Assembly: GCA_037721215.1 (NCBI GenBank)
Contig: JBBJNV010000014.1
Coordinates: 1 to 64,000, forward strand
Length of the DNA: 64,000 nucleotides
Direction of reading: 5' to 3'
Source of the DNA: Gemmatimonadaceae bacterium
GTDB lineage: Bacteria > Gemmatimonadota > Gemmatimonadetes > Gemmatimonadales > Gemmatimonadaceae
Shown piece by piece: positions 1-8,714 of the stretch (the stretch's first letter is position 1; each line of letters opens with the position of its first letter). The notes below the pieces were generated by a model. The model made no database searches. It was not told where the DNA came from and was given only the letters and a program-made list of their open reading frames with translations. Made by a program: the position numbers and the translations under genes.

Positions 1-99
1 TACTTTGTAAAACCGGCATTTCTGGTCGAGTGTCTGCACCAGCGTCATCGCGCGTTGGGAATCCGGAAAATCAAGAGCGACGATTGGGATCGCGGTCAT
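1..99 (-). CDS. pyrF: Orotidine 5'-phosphate decarboxylase, N-terminal fragment cut by window edge
   Basis: Reading the minus strand from an ATG at 99 gives 33 uninterrupted codons to the window edge. The residues include VALDF at 7-11 and FYKV at 30-33, which match the first beta strand and the following FYKVG segment of OMP decarboxylases. The enzyme makes UMP in the last step of pyrimidine synthesis. The gene starts 22 bases after the stop of pyrD, so the two are probably co-transcribed. Only the N-terminus is visible; the catalytic DxKxxD motif lies outside the window. Confidence 0.8.
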   Translation of the reverse strand, partial: MTAIPIVALDFPDSQRAMTLVQTLDQKCRFYKV

Positions 100-121
100 G
101 ACCGGCAAACTACCGTAAGTC

Positions 122-1057
122 TCACGTCGGCCATTGCAGCGCTCCGACAATTTCAGTCAGGCTGGAAACAGAGTTCGAGGCGCACCAGTCTCCGATTTCC
201 CCAGCGATGCGCTCCGGTGCCCGGGGGTCGCGAAGCGCCGCGGTGCCCACCCCCACCAGGCTTGCTCCGGCGAGAATGTACTGAATTGCATCTGTGCCTT
301 TCATCACTCCTCCAATTCCCAACAGCGGCAATCGCACTGCCCGACTGACCTTCCACACTGCCAGGACGCCCACCGGCAACAATCCCGCTCCGCTGACGCC
401 CCCAGTTCCGAATCCCAGCGCGGGGCGACGAGTCGCAACGTCGACCACCAGCCCCGGTATGGTGTTGATGAGCGAAAGGCCGTCGGCGCCCGCATCGGCC
501 GCAACGCGAGCCGCGTCCGCGATGTTCGACAGTGTGGGTGACAGCTTCACAAACAACGGGCGCCTTGTTTCGCGCCGCGCGCGCGCAATCAGCGCCGACA
601 ACGTCGCATTGTCGGCGCCAAATTCCAGACCGCCGGCCCTTACGTTCGGACAGCTCACGTTGAGCTCGTATGCGTCGATACGGGCGGCATCCTCGAGGCC
701 AGCAACCACCGTGCTGAAATCCTCGACTGCACTCCCAACGACATTTACTATCACTCGCGCGTTTCGAATGTTTGCGGCGAGCCAGGGCATGTCGTCGCGA
801 CGCGCTGCGTCGAGTCCCGGATTTGCCAGACCCACGGCGTTGATCATCCCACCATCAAACTCGGCGACTCGCGGCGACGGCGCGCCATTCCGGGATTCCA
901 CGCTCACCGCCTTGGTGACAATTCCGCCAAGTGCGTCGAGATTCATCACTCCGGCGAGTTCACGGCCATACGCCGCCGTGCCCGCCGCAAGCACTACTGG
1001 ATTCTGAAAGGAAAGTCCAGCCGCAGCTACGCCGAGCGAGTGCGGCCTGGAATTCAC
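122..1057 (-). CDS. pyrD: Dihydroorotate dehydrogenase, class 1B catalytic subunit
   Basis: This 311-residue protein oxidises dihydroorotate to orotate with bound FMN. Visible landmarks are the N-terminal NPVVLAAGTAAYG segment, the catalytic-cysteine motif NVSCPN, the lysine of VKLSPTL, and the C-terminal GIGGV and GVGTA phosphate-binding turns. Length and the cysteine base point to class 1B, the NAD-linked form that pairs with PyrK; no pyrK is in the window. The start is a GTG overlapping the TGA of the upstream amidase by four bases (GTGA), with a GGAAG Shine-Dalgarno just upstream. It sits in a smpB-amidase-pyrD-pyrF series. Confidence 0.93.
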   Translation of the reverse strand: MNSRPHSLGVAAAGLSFQNPVVLAAGTAAYGRELAGVMNLDALGGIVTKAVSVESRNGAPSPRVAEFDGGMINAVGLANPGLDAARRDDMPWLAANIRNARVIVNVVGSAVEDFSTVVAGLEDAARIDAYELNVSCPNVRAGGLEFGADNATLSALIARARRETRRPLFVKLSPTLSNIADAARVAADAGADGLSLINTIPGLVVDVATRRPALGFGTGGVSGAGLLPVGVLAVWKVSRAVRLPLLGIGGVMKGTDAIQYILAGASLVGVGTAALRDPRAPERIAGEIGDWCASNSVSSLTEIVGALQWPT

Positions 1058-2277
1058 CGAGGGCCGCTTCCGACTCGCGCTTCGTAGCGCTCCAGATAGT
1101 CGAGAATCGCAAGCGCCACACTCGTCGCGATCTGACGCTGATTCACGCCGTCGCTCAGGTATTCCGCCTCCGCGGAATTGGTGCCAAAACCTATCTCTAC
1201 CAACACTGCCGGCATGTACGAGCCGCGAAGAACCGCAAAGTTCGCCTGCTGGACGCCCCTGTCGCGGCCGGGATGGAAGCGCCGAAAACCCTCCTGGATT
1301 GTCTCGGCGAGATCATTTGATTCGCGAAGGTGCTCGTTCTGCGCCATGTCGTTGATGATGAAACTCAGCGGATCGCCCTTCGGCGCATTGGAGCCAGTCT
1401 CGAACTTTACGGCCTCGTTCTCCATCTGCTCGACGCGACGCGCGTCTTCGCTTTTCGCCTCGGCGAGAAAGTAAGTCTCGTAGCCACGCTCCCGCGCCGC
1501 GGCCGCCCCACGCCCGCCCGTAGCATTCACGTGAATCGACACAAACAGGTCTGCCTTGTTGCGGTTGGCAATGCGGCCCCGGTCAGACAATGCAATCAGA
1601 GTATCAGTGGTGCGCGTCATCAGCACGTCCACACCGGTGTTGCGCAGCTCCTGGGTGACAAGCCTCGAAACGGCAAGCGTGATCTGTTTTTCGACGATCC
1701 GCGGTCCGCCACCGATCGGTCCCGTCATCCCATTGTCCGGCCCTCCATGCCCGGCGTCAATAACGACCATCCGCCGCTGTCCGGTTCGGGGGGTGCGGGA
1801 ACGGGGTGCCTCAACGGAAGAAGGCGGCGCGCTCTCAACCGGAGATGGGGACGGGGGTGTCTCAATTACACGCCGCGCGACACTGGAGAACATCATCAAC
1901 TCGCGCGTGCTCACGTCGTAATTAAATCCTGTCGCAAAGCGCGGGATCACCGCAACCACCATCTGATACGGTACCAGAAAGGTTTTTCCCGACCGCAACG
2001 GTGGCAGCCCGATTGGCACGATCACCGAGTCAGCACGAATGAACGGCACACCCTCGGTAAGCTCGAGGCGGGTATCGCCAAGCCTGATCCGGTAATGAAA
2101 GTTGGGTGCGTCTGCGACCGTTCCCCCCAGAGCCACCGCGAGGAGGTCGGCTCGAACGTACGATCCGCTGACGGTGCCGATTACAGGCACGACCTTCACC
2201 GTCGCGCCCTGTCTGATTACCAGATTTTGAGGCGGCAGAACCGCTACCTGCAAGAAAAGAATGGTGGCGGCGATCAT
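1054..2277 (-). CDS. N-acetylmuramoyl-L-alanine amidase (Amidase_3 family)
   Basis: This 407-residue exported enzyme cleaves the amide between MurNAc and the stem peptide. A hydrophobic signal segment is followed by a beta-rich region (about 20-135) resembling the copper-amine-oxidase N-terminal/stalk domain. Next comes a Pro/Ser linker with repeated SP and APPSS, and then the Amidase_3 domain from about 168. Zinc ligands are visible in DAGHGG, in the Glu of IVEKQ and in SIHVNA; the catalytic Glu is in LVEIGFGTN. It overlaps smpB and pyrD by four bases on each side, so translation is probably coupled. Confidence 0.92.
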   Translation of the reverse strand: MIAATILFLQVAVLPPQNLVIRQGATVKVVPVIGTVSGSYVRADLLAVALGGTVADAPNFHYRIRLGDTRLELTEGVPFIRADSVIVPIGLPPLRSGKTFLVPYQMVVAVIPRFATGFNYDVSTRELMMFSSVARRVIETPPSPSPVESAPPSSVEAPRSRTPRTGQRRMVVIDAGHGGPDNGMTGPIGGGPRIVEKQITLAVSRLVTQELRNTGVDVLMTRTTDTLIALSDRGRIANRNKADLFVSIHVNATGGRGAAAARERGYETYFLAEAKSEDARRVEQMENEAVKFETGSNAPKGDPLSFIINDMAQNEHLRESNDLAETIQEGFRRFHPGRDRGVQQANFAVLRGSYMPAVLVEIGFGTNSAEAEYLSDGVNQRQIATSVALAILDYLERYEARVGSGPR

Positions 2278-2744
2278 CGGACTCTCACCGCGCGCTGCAT
2301 ATCCCGCTCGTCATCGCGCTTTTTTTCGTCGGCTCGTTTGTCATAAAGTTTTTTGCCGCGCCCGAGGCCCAGCGCGACCTTTGCTTTGCCATTCCTGAAA
2401 TAGATCTCCATCGCGACAAGCGTCAGTCCCTGCCTCTCGACGGCGCCGATCATCTTTCGAATCTCGCGCCGGTGCAGCAGGAGCTTCCGCGTCCGCGTGG
2501 GCTCGTGATTGAAGTAGCTCGCCTTTTCATACGGCGATATATGGAGGTTCAGCAGATGAACCTCGCCATCCTTCACGATGCCGTACGCATCGGAAATATT
2601 CGCTTTGCCTTCACGCAACGACTTCACCTCGCTACCGGTCAGCACAATCCCCGCTTCCCACGTGTCAAGTATCTGATAGTCATGTTTCGCGCGTCGGTTC
2701 CGTGCAATCGCCTCTCTCTCTGTCTTCTCTGCCGTATCAGCCAT
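2274..2744 (-). CDS. smpB: SsrA-binding protein SmpB
   Basis: This 156-residue protein binds tmRNA and delivers it to stalled ribosomes during trans-translation. The beta-barrel core has the family features GSEVKSLR and NLHISPY, and the basic C-terminal tail contains GKKLYDKR followed by the usual RDxxRD pattern. Length is normal. It is the first gene of the minus-strand series whose later members overlap by four bases. tmRNA itself (ssrA) was not found nearby. Confidence 0.96.
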   Translation of the reverse strand: MADTAEKTEREAIARNRRAKHDYQILDTWEAGIVLTGSEVKSLREGKANISDAYGIVKDGEVHLLNLHISPYEKASYFNHEPTRTRKLLLHRREIRKMIGAVERQGLTLVAMEIYFRNGKAKVALGLGRGKKLYDKRADEKKRDDERDMQRAVRVR

Positions 2745-2859
2745 GGTTCATGCGGTCAAGTTAGAAGCAGGAAAGATTTTGAGAAAGGGTGCGCGACACG
2801 CGCGCGACGCAGAGTCGCGTTGACTTCACTTTGAGCGAAGTCTAGTTTGGATCATCATC

Positions 2860-2943
2860 GCCGAAGTGGTGGAATTGGTAGACGCGCTGGCTTCAGGAGC
2901 CAGTGGGTGCAAGCCCGTGGGGGTTCGAGTCCCCCCTTCGGCA
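2860..2943 (+). tRNA. tRNA-Leu (anticodon CAG)
   Basis: The 84-base sequence folds as a class II tRNA. The acceptor arms are GCCGAAG and CTTCGGC with discriminator A, the D-arm contains GGTAGAC, and the anticodon stem CTGGC/GCCAG carries the loop TTCAGGA. A variable arm follows, and the T-arm is GGGGG-TTCGAGT-CCCCC. The long variable arm and the CAG anticodon identify leucine. CCA is not encoded; the gene is followed by CTTTTT. It is read opposite to its neighbours smpB and the Rrf2 gene. Confidence 0.97.
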
Positions 2944-2997
2944 CTTTTTACAGAAACACGACAGTTATCCGCCGATCAGCAACGGAGCCGTGTCCGC

Positions 2998-3456
2998 CTA
3001 GGCGTGCTCCAGTATCGGCAAGCCAACCCGCGCTCTAACCGCGGGTTCGTCCTCCAGCAAGTCCGCCAGGCAAACGCTCTCCAGCACGTCGTCAATTCTC
3101 GTCTGAAGCAGCACCCATACCGGCCGTATGCTGCAACTGTGCGACGCGGAGCAGCGGTCGGATTCAACCGGATGGCTCACGCAATGAAGATCGAACGTCT
3201 CGAGCTCGGAGGCGTGAATCACTGCGCGAATGGAAATCTCCTGCGGGGGTCTCGCCAAGGCATACCCGCCACGCGCGCCACGGGTGCTGGTGATTACACC
3301 GGCGCGCCTCAGCCTCAGCAGAATCTGCTCCACGTAATCGGCGGGCAGGCGCTCCTGCGCCGCGATTTCCCTTCCAGTCACCGGGCCTATTGAAGCACGC
3401 CTCGCCAGGTGCAGCGCGCAGATAACGCCATACTCGGCCCACGTGGTTATGCGCAT
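2998..3456 (-). CDS. Rrf2-family transcriptional regulator with three-cysteine cluster
   Basis: This 152-residue winged-helix regulator begins MRITTWAEYG and continues with the Rrf2 helix-turn-helix; the wing contains TSTRGARGGYAL. Three cysteines lie in an IscR/NsrR-like spacing (CVSHP, DRC, SHSC), so binding of an Fe-S cluster is plausible. The ATG at 3456 matches family N-termini; a longer reading to 3546 would overlap the ammonia-lyase gene and adds unrelated residues. It lies directly downstream of the lyase gene. Its target is unknown; Rrf2 members typically sense Fe-S status, nitric oxide or redox. Confidence 0.85.
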   Translation of the reverse strand: MRITTWAEYGVICALHLARRASIGPVTGREIAAQERLPADYVEQILLRLRRAGVITSTRGARGGYALARPPQEISIRAVIHASELETFDLHCVSHPVESDRCSASHSCSIRPVWVLLQTRIDDVLESVCLADLLEDEPAVRARVGLPILEHA

Positions 3457-3514
3457 TGATGCACGATACGAGGATCGGCCGCGCTCGACAAGGCCATCTG
3501 GCGGTTCGCTCGAG

Positions 3515-4942
3515 TCAACCTGCTGACCCGCCTCCATGCTTTCCACCCGGAACGCCGATCTCGGTCATCTTTCTCAGGTCGAGCACCTTGTCGATTTCGG
3601 CATCAGGCAAGACACGCTCCCGTTTGACGAGTTCGCGGATGAGAACATTTTCTTTCACCGACTGCTTGCTGATCTCGGCAGCCCTTGCATATCCAATCTG
3701 CGGCGCGAGGGCAGTCGCCAGCGCTGCCGAACGCTCCAGCCAGTAGCTGCACTGTTCCGCATTTGCCTCGATTCCCTTCACGCAACGGTCAGCGAGGGTC
3801 GTAGCTGTCGAAGTCAGGATTTGCATTGACATAAGCACATTGTGCGCGATTACCGGCATCATCACGTTCAGCTCCAGCTGCCCATGCTCCGCCGATGCCG
3901 ATACGCACGCGTCATTGCCAATCACCTGGAAACAGACCTGGTTCACCATCTCGGGAATCGAAGGATTGACCTTGCCCGGCATGATTGATGAGCCCGGCTG
4001 CACAGCGGGCAGCCTGATCTCGTCGAAGCCGGTTCGCGGACCGCTCGCCAGAATTCGCAAATCGCTGGCGATTTTGCTCAGGTCAAGCGCAAGCACCTTG
4101 AGCTGAGCGCTGAATGCCGCTGCATCCCCCATGCTTTGCATGAGCTGAATGCGGTCGTCTCCTTCGCGCAGCTCGACACCAGTCATCTCCCTGAGCGCGC
4201 TCACCATCAACGCCGGGTATTCGGGCTCCACGGTGACGCCAGTGCCAACTGCGCTGCCGCCGATGCCGAGGTCGCGCAGGTATTCAGCAGCTTCCTCGAC
4301 TCTCCGGATGCATCGTCGAAGAGATCCCGCGTAGGCGGAGAACTCCTGACCGAGCCGGATAGGCATCGCGTCCTGCAAATGAGTGCGACCCGATTTGAGG
4401 ACACCGTCGAATTCCCGCCCTTTCTCCTCGAGCGCCACAATCAGCGATTCGTACGCCGCAAGCAGTTTTGGAAGCTCAGTGACGCACGCAACCCGGATAG
4501 CAGTGGGAATCACGTCGTTCGTCGACTGGGCCATGTTGACGTGATCGTTTGGGTGCACAGGCTTGTAATTGCCCCGCGCGCCGCCGAGGATCTCGTTGGC
4601 GCGGTTCGCCAGAACTTCGTTGGCATTCATGTTGTGCGATGTACCGGCTCCTGCCTGGTACACATCGACAACGAACTGATCCCGGTACTGGCCCGCCAGA
4701 ATCTCGTCGGCGGCGGCAACGATCGCATCCGCGAGCCGTGCCTCGAGCCGACCCGTCTTTTTGTGGGTGATCGCCGCCGCCCGCTTGATGCGAATAGTCG
4801 CATCGACGAAAGGCGTCAGCGCCCTGAGGCCGCTGATGGGAAAGTTGCGAACGGCCCGCAGGGTCTGGATTCCGTAAAGGGCCGCAGCAGGGACTTCCAG
4901 TTCGCCGAGCGGATCCTTCTCGGTTCTCGTTGAATCGGTCAT
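3515..4942 (-). CDS. aspA: Aspartate ammonia-lyase
   Basis: This 475-residue enzyme belongs to the fumarase/aspartase superfamily and interconverts aspartate with fumarate plus ammonia. The signature GSSIMPGKVNP (catalytic serine loop) is followed by IPEMVNQVCFQV, which favours aspartase over fumarase C; the N-terminal YGIQTLRAVRNFPIS and GAGTSHNMNANEVLAN segments fit the same choice. Substrate is inferred from these motifs. It sits upstream of the Rrf2 gene and 15 bases downstream of the MBL hydrolase gene. Confidence 0.88.
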   Translation of the reverse strand: MTDSTRTEKDPLGELEVPAAALYGIQTLRAVRNFPISGLRALTPFVDATIRIKRAAAITHKKTGRLEARLADAIVAAADEILAGQYRDQFVVDVYQAGAGTSHNMNANEVLANRANEILGGARGNYKPVHPNDHVNMAQSTNDVIPTAIRVACVTELPKLLAAYESLIVALEEKGREFDGVLKSGRTHLQDAMPIRLGQEFSAYAGSLRRCIRRVEEAAEYLRDLGIGGSAVGTGVTVEPEYPALMVSALREMTGVELREGDDRIQLMQSMGDAAAFSAQLKVLALDLSKIASDLRILASGPRTGFDEIRLPAVQPGSSIMPGKVNPSIPEMVNQVCFQVIGNDACVSASAEHGQLELNVMMPVIAHNVLMSMQILTSTATTLADRCVKGIEANAEQCSYWLERSAALATALAPQIGYARAAEISKQSVKENVLIRELVKRERVLPDAEIDKVLDLRKMTEIGVPGGKHGGGSAG

Positions 4943-4957
4943 GAAGTGTTTGACAGG

Positions 4958-5617
4958 TTACCGGGCCCGGACGATTCGTGCTGACCCGTTCAGGAAGGGG
5001 TTGCTGATGCGCTCGATCCCGATTGTCGTCGCTTCGCCGTGCCCTGGGTGCACTACAGTTTCCTCAGGCAGCGCCGCAATTCGCTGGAGCGAAGTTTCGA
5101 GGTGGGATGCGTTGGCAAACGGCAGATCGGTGCGGCCGATCGAGCCGGCGAACAGGCAGTCGCCGACGATTGCGCTACCGTGTCCATGGATCACCACGTG
5201 ACCGGGTGCGTGCCCCGGAGTGTGCATGACTGACAGTATCATGCCGCCAAGGGTTAGCGCGTCTCCCTCCGCGAACTCGCGGTCGGGAGGGGGCGGCTCT
5301 TCGTATGGGACCCCATACACTTCTGCCTGGCGGCCGCCGACCCGGTAAAGCGGTTTGTCGAGCGGATGAAGATAGATGGGCACGTTCCAACGACGCTTGA
5401 TGGCCGCAACCGCGCCAAGATGGTCGACGTGGGCGTGGGTGATCCAGATTGCCTCCGGCGTCCTTCCCGATCCTTCGACCTCGGCGATTATTCTGTCGCC
5501 TTCACTACCGGGATCGACGATTGCCGTCGCCGGGCCGTCCGGATCGGATACGATGTAACAGTTCTCCTGAAACGCCCCAACTGTGATCGGCGTGACCAGC
5601 AACATCGGCATCGTCAC
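4958..5617 (-). CDS. MBL-fold hydrolase (glyoxalase II-like)
   Basis: The 219-residue protein has the metallo-beta-lactamase fold metal site: THAHVDHLG (HxHxDH), HTPGHAPGH, a bridging Asp in GDCLFAGSIGR and a final HPGHG. These bind two metals and activate water for hydrolysis. The layout equals the short GloB-like hydrolases (hydroxyacylglutathione hydrolase or related thioesters), but without the C-terminal glutathione-binding domain of true GloB. The substrate cannot be named from sequence. It lies between trxB and aspA on the same strand. Confidence 0.85.
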   Translation of the reverse strand: MTMPMLLVTPITVGAFQENCYIVSDPDGPATAIVDPGSEGDRIIAEVEGSGRTPEAIWITHAHVDHLGAVAAIKRRWNVPIYLHPLDKPLYRVGGRQAEVYGVPYEEPPPPDREFAEGDALTLGGMILSVMHTPGHAPGHVVIHGHGSAIVGDCLFAGSIGRTDLPFANASHLETSLQRIAALPEETVVHPGHGEATTIGIERISNPFLNGSARIVRAR

Positions 5618-5648
5618 CGGATAAGACTTTCAGATTGGAAGGCAGGCA

Positions 5649-6707
5649 TTACGTCAGATTTGCCTGGGAACTTCCAATGAGCGACGGCGCCTCGGCCGTT
5701 TCGAGCACCGGCGATTGCGCGCCGGGAACGTGATGGTGGGCCAGCCACCGTTCGGCCTCGAGCGCCGCCATGCATCCCGAGCCCGCAGCGGTGATTGCCT
5801 GACGATAATAACTATCCATCACGTCGCCCGCGGCGAAGACTCCGGACACGCTCGTGACTGTGCGCCACGCCTCGGGAGTGCTGACGTATCCTGTTGGCTC
5901 CATCGCGATATGCCCGCGGAGAAAATCAGTATTCGGAGTGTGACCGATCGCAACGAAGAACCCGCTGCACTCGATAATGTTTTGAGCACCAGACTGCGTG
6001 TCCTCGACCAGAAGGCCAGTGATTTCCGTGTCACCAAGCACGTCCACGACCTTTGTATTCCAGGCGACGCGGATCTTCGGGTTCGCCAACACCCGGTCGG
6101 ACATTACCTTCGACGCACGGAACTTATCGCGACGGTGCACGATGACGACTTCACTGCCGAACTTGGTGAGATAAGTTGCCTCTTCCATTGCGCTATCTCC
6201 GCCGCCAGCCACACAGAGCACCTTGTTCCTGTATGCCGGAAGTGCTCCGTCGCAAACAGCGCAAGCCGAGACGCCTCCGTTCGACCGGGCGAGGCGCAAC
6301 TCGTTCGGGAGGCCGAGCCAGTTCGCGCGCGCCCCGGTGGCCAGGATGACGCTCATCGCCTGAACGCCTTCTCCCGTGTTGGTGGTAAGAAGGTGCGGGT
6401 GCCCGGAAAAATCGACAGCGCTGATGTCTTCGCCGACAATTCGCACGCCGTAGCGCAGCGCCTGTTCACGCATCCTCGCCATCAGTTCCTGTCCGTTGAC
6501 CGGCTCGGGGAAACCAGGAAAATTTTCGATATCCGTGGTCCACATCAGTTGGCCGCCCGGTATCATGTTGGCGGAGGCCTCTCCTTCGTAAACCACGGGA
6601 TCGAGGTTAGCGCGGGCAGCATAGATGGCCGCGGTCCAGGCCGCGGGACCGCTGCCAATGATGACGACCTTTTCGTGCTGGCGCATGACGCTCATGCTAT
6701 CGGACAC
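5649..6707 (-). CDS. trxB: Thioredoxin reductase
   Basis: This 352-residue flavoprotein transfers electrons from NADPH to thioredoxin. Visible parts are the FAD motif GSGPAAWTAA near residue 18, the redox-active CAVC (C149, C152), the NADPH-binding GGGDSAMEEA followed by HRRDKFRAS, and the C-terminal FAD contact AAGDVMD. A tail of roughly 30 residues past the usual end (PVLETAEAPSLIGSSQ) is slightly unusual. A TrxC-type thioredoxin is encoded at 35.8 kb and could be one of its substrates. Confidence 0.94.
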   Translation of the reverse strand: MSDSMSVMRQHEKVVIIGSGPAAWTAAIYAARANLDPVVYEGEASANMIPGGQLMWTTDIENFPGFPEPVNGQELMARMREQALRYGVRIVGEDISAVDFSGHPHLLTTNTGEGVQAMSVILATGARANWLGLPNELRLARSNGGVSACAVCDGALPAYRNKVLCVAGGGDSAMEEATYLTKFGSEVVIVHRRDKFRASKVMSDRVLANPKIRVAWNTKVVDVLGDTEITGLLVEDTQSGAQNIIECSGFFVAIGHTPNTDFLRGHIAMEPTGYVSTPEAWRTVTSVSGVFAAGDVMDSYYRQAITAAGSGCMAALEAERWLAHHHVPGAQSPVLETAEAPSLIGSSQANLT

Positions 6708-6796
6708 TTCGTGCTCGTGACTGGGTTGATCGGGCTGTTGCTCTGAATCCTAACGACTGACGGAAGCGCTGTCAGCGAATCGCCAGACTGCTGCGC

Positions 6797-7525
6797 TCAT
6801 TTCCTGATTCTGCGGCCGCCGTCGACTACCAGCGTCTCGCCGGTGACATAATCCGCCCGGAGCAGATACAACATCGCTTCAACAACGTCAGCAGGGTCAC
6901 CCAGCCGCGCGAGCGGTGTAGTGGCCGCGAAACGTCCGCCCGCATCGGCGTCCCACTCTTCGGGCAGAAGTACCGCACCTGGCGCAATGCAGTTGACTCT
7001 TATATCTGGTGCAAGGGCCCGAGCCAGTGATTCCGTCATTTTGACGACTGCCGCCTTGGAAATCGCGTGCGGTATGTAGGCAGGCCACGTTTCGTAGGCG
7101 GCAAGATCGGAGATGTTAATAATCGCGCTTCCCGCCGGCATGGACTGCGCCGCTGCCTGCGAGATAAAAAATGGTGCGCGCAGGTTGAGCGCGAACATGC
7201 TGTCCCACTCGTCTGTGGTCACTTCTCCCACAGGCGTTCGTTGCATGACCGCCGCCGAATTGACGACCACGTCGATCCCGCCCAATTCGGAGACCACCGC
7301 GCTGACCAGTTGAGCGGGTGCGCCGCTATCGGTGAGATCACTCTGAAACACGGCTCCGGAACCTCCAGCGCTTTCGATCATTGCGACGGTTTGAGCAGCT
7401 TCAGCCGGCGACGCGTGATGATGGACAGCGACTCGCATTCCCTCCCCACCGAGCGCAACGGCAAGAGCACGGCCGATTCTGCGCCCGCCACCGGTCACCA
7501 TTGCGATCTTTCCCGCGAGTATCAC
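6797..7525 (-). CDS. SDR-family oxidoreductase (pteridine reductase/FabG-like) with His at the catalytic Tyr position
   Basis: The 242-residue Rossmann protein carries TGGGRRIG (residues 11-18), the arginine-rich cofactor motif seen in FolM/PTR1-like enzymes, then NSAAV (N89), N114, S139 and K157. In classical SDRs the catalytic Tyr lies four residues before the Lys; here it is His153 (IPHAISKAA). The C-terminal GETLVVDGG is normal. It may therefore use altered chemistry or belong to a subgroup with His there. It overlaps the upstream PHP gene by four bases. Substrate is unknown. Confidence 0.8.
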   Translation of the reverse strand: MILAGKIAMVTGGGRRIGRALAVALGGEGMRVAVHHHASPAEAAQTVAMIESAGGSGAVFQSDLTDSGAPAQLVSAVVSELGGIDVVVNSAAVMQRTPVGEVTTDEWDSMFALNLRAPFFISQAAAQSMPAGSAIINISDLAAYETWPAYIPHAISKAAVVKMTESLARALAPDIRVNCIAPGAVLLPEEWDADAGGRFAATTPLARLGDPADVVEAMLYLLRADYVTGETLVVDGGRRIRK

Positions 7526-8451
7526 AGCACGACGCCCGACTCTCGGATCGATGCCACAGGGGGCAGATCGCGACCGCGCGCGACCCCGGTTTCTGCTCCG
7601 CCGCTACGTCGGGCAACAAGCTGATCCTGAATAGAAAGCCATGCTCCGGGAATGTGCATGCAGCCGATGGACCGATAGCCGCCGGTGGCTCCGTGCCAAT
7701 CCGACCCGCCGCTGGCAACCAGGCCGAGAAAATCTGCAAGTGCGCCGAGTCGCTTTATGTCCTCGACCTTGTGGCTTGGGTGAAGAACCTCCAGCCCATC
7801 AAGCCCAAGCGCCGCGAGCGGCTCGACGCGGGACCGCCGTCCCTCGCTTCCGGGATGAGCCCATATTGCCAGTCCTCCCGCGGCATGGGCGAGCTCGATC
7901 GCCTCGCGGATCTCGAGACGCTCCTTCTCCACGAATCCGGGCCGGCCAGCGGCGAGATACTGGTCGAATGCTTCCCGCTGATCGCTGACGATGCCGGTTC
8001 GCACCATTGCCCGCGCAATGTGCGGCCGTCCCACCGCGCCGCCCGCTGCCTCTTCCATGACCATCTCAAGCGGTATAGGAATCTGCATTTGCCCTAGCCG
8101 CTGGACGATGAGGGCGGCGCGTGTTTCTCTCGCCTGACGGAAACCCAACAGCCGCGATTCGATGAGTGCGTGGTTCGATATGTGAAGTGCGAGAATATGG
8201 ATCTCGCGGTTCCCGTCGTGAGCGCTGAGCTCAACGGCGGGCACGACGCGAACGCCGAGTGCACCACCCTCAGCGGTTGCTTCTTCGAGCCCGGCAAGCG
8301 TGTCGTGATCGGTGAGCGCGATGGCAGCGAGACCGGCAGCGTGGGCCGCCCGGACGACCTGCGACGGCGGGAGCGATCCGTCGGAGGCTGTCGAATGCAT
8401 ATGAAGATCGACTTCGCCCGGCGAAACGGTCGCCGAAACGCTACTGCTCAC
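7522..8451 (-). CDS. PHP-domain phosphoesterase (nucleoside bisphosphate phosphatase/RNase AM type)
   Basis: This 309-residue protein shows the PHP metal-ligand series: DLHMHSTASDG near residue 15, ALTDHDT, AVELSAH, the His of EIHILALH, IWAHPGS and GGSDWHG at the C-terminus. This layout matches YciV/RNase AM-type enzymes that remove phosphate from 3',5'-bisphosphonucleosides or short RNA 5' ends. Assignment beyond 'PHP phosphoesterase' is inference. Its stop overlaps the SDR start by four bases and its own start overlaps the end of the small gene upstream. Confidence 0.85.
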   Translation of the reverse strand: MSSSVSATVSPGEVDLHMHSTASDGSLPPSQVVRAAHAAGLAAIALTDHDTLAGLEEATAEGGALGVRVVPAVELSAHDGNREIHILALHISNHALIESRLLGFRQARETRAALIVQRLGQMQIPIPLEMVMEEAAGGAVGRPHIARAMVRTGIVSDQREAFDQYLAAGRPGFVEKERLEIREAIELAHAAGGLAIWAHPGSEGRRSRVEPLAALGLDGLEVLHPSHKVEDIKRLGALADFLGLVASGGSDWHGATGGYRSIGCMHIPGAWLSIQDQLVARRSGGAETGVARGRDLPPVASIRESGVVL

Positions 8452-8714
8452 CGCGCGTAGCCGGCCTCCGGCGACGTGAAACTGGGTTGCGATTGTTCAA
8501 ATAGCGTCACGAGCCGTTCATCGCTGAGCTCGGCGAACGACTGTTCGCGCGACCGGGACCCCTGAGGGGAGTAGCGCGTAACGCGAATCTCGCGATCCTC
8601 GCCCCACCCGCGGGCAAAGAACAATCCAAATTCGTCCTGATCGTATTGCGTGATGAATCCTGATGGATACACGCTCCACTCAGCCCCGGCGATCGAGATG
8701 CTCCTAGCCGGCAT
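8448..8714 (-). CDS. Small uncharacterised protein
   Basis: An 88-residue protein from the ATG at 8714 (MPARSISIAG), preceded by GGAAGTA. No motif is recognised. It is mixed alpha/beta in character, with an aromatic stretch (EWSVYPSGF) and FGLFFARGW. Its start overlaps the end of the preceding small gene and its stop overlaps the PHP gene start, which supports translation. A longer reading to 8786 only duplicates the upstream gene's bases. Confidence 0.6.
   Translation of the reverse strand: MPARSISIAGAEWSVYPSGFITQYDQDEFGLFFARGWGEDREIRVTRYSPQGSRSREQSFAELSDERLVTLFEQSQPSFTSPEAGYAR

Noticed and set aside
1330-2346. 338-codon plus-strand open frame
   Set aside because: Opposite-strand shadow of the well-supported amidase gene.
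2866-3393. Plus-strand frame starting inside tRNA-Leu
   Set aside because: Begins within the tRNA and continues opposite the Rrf2 gene; no protein family features.
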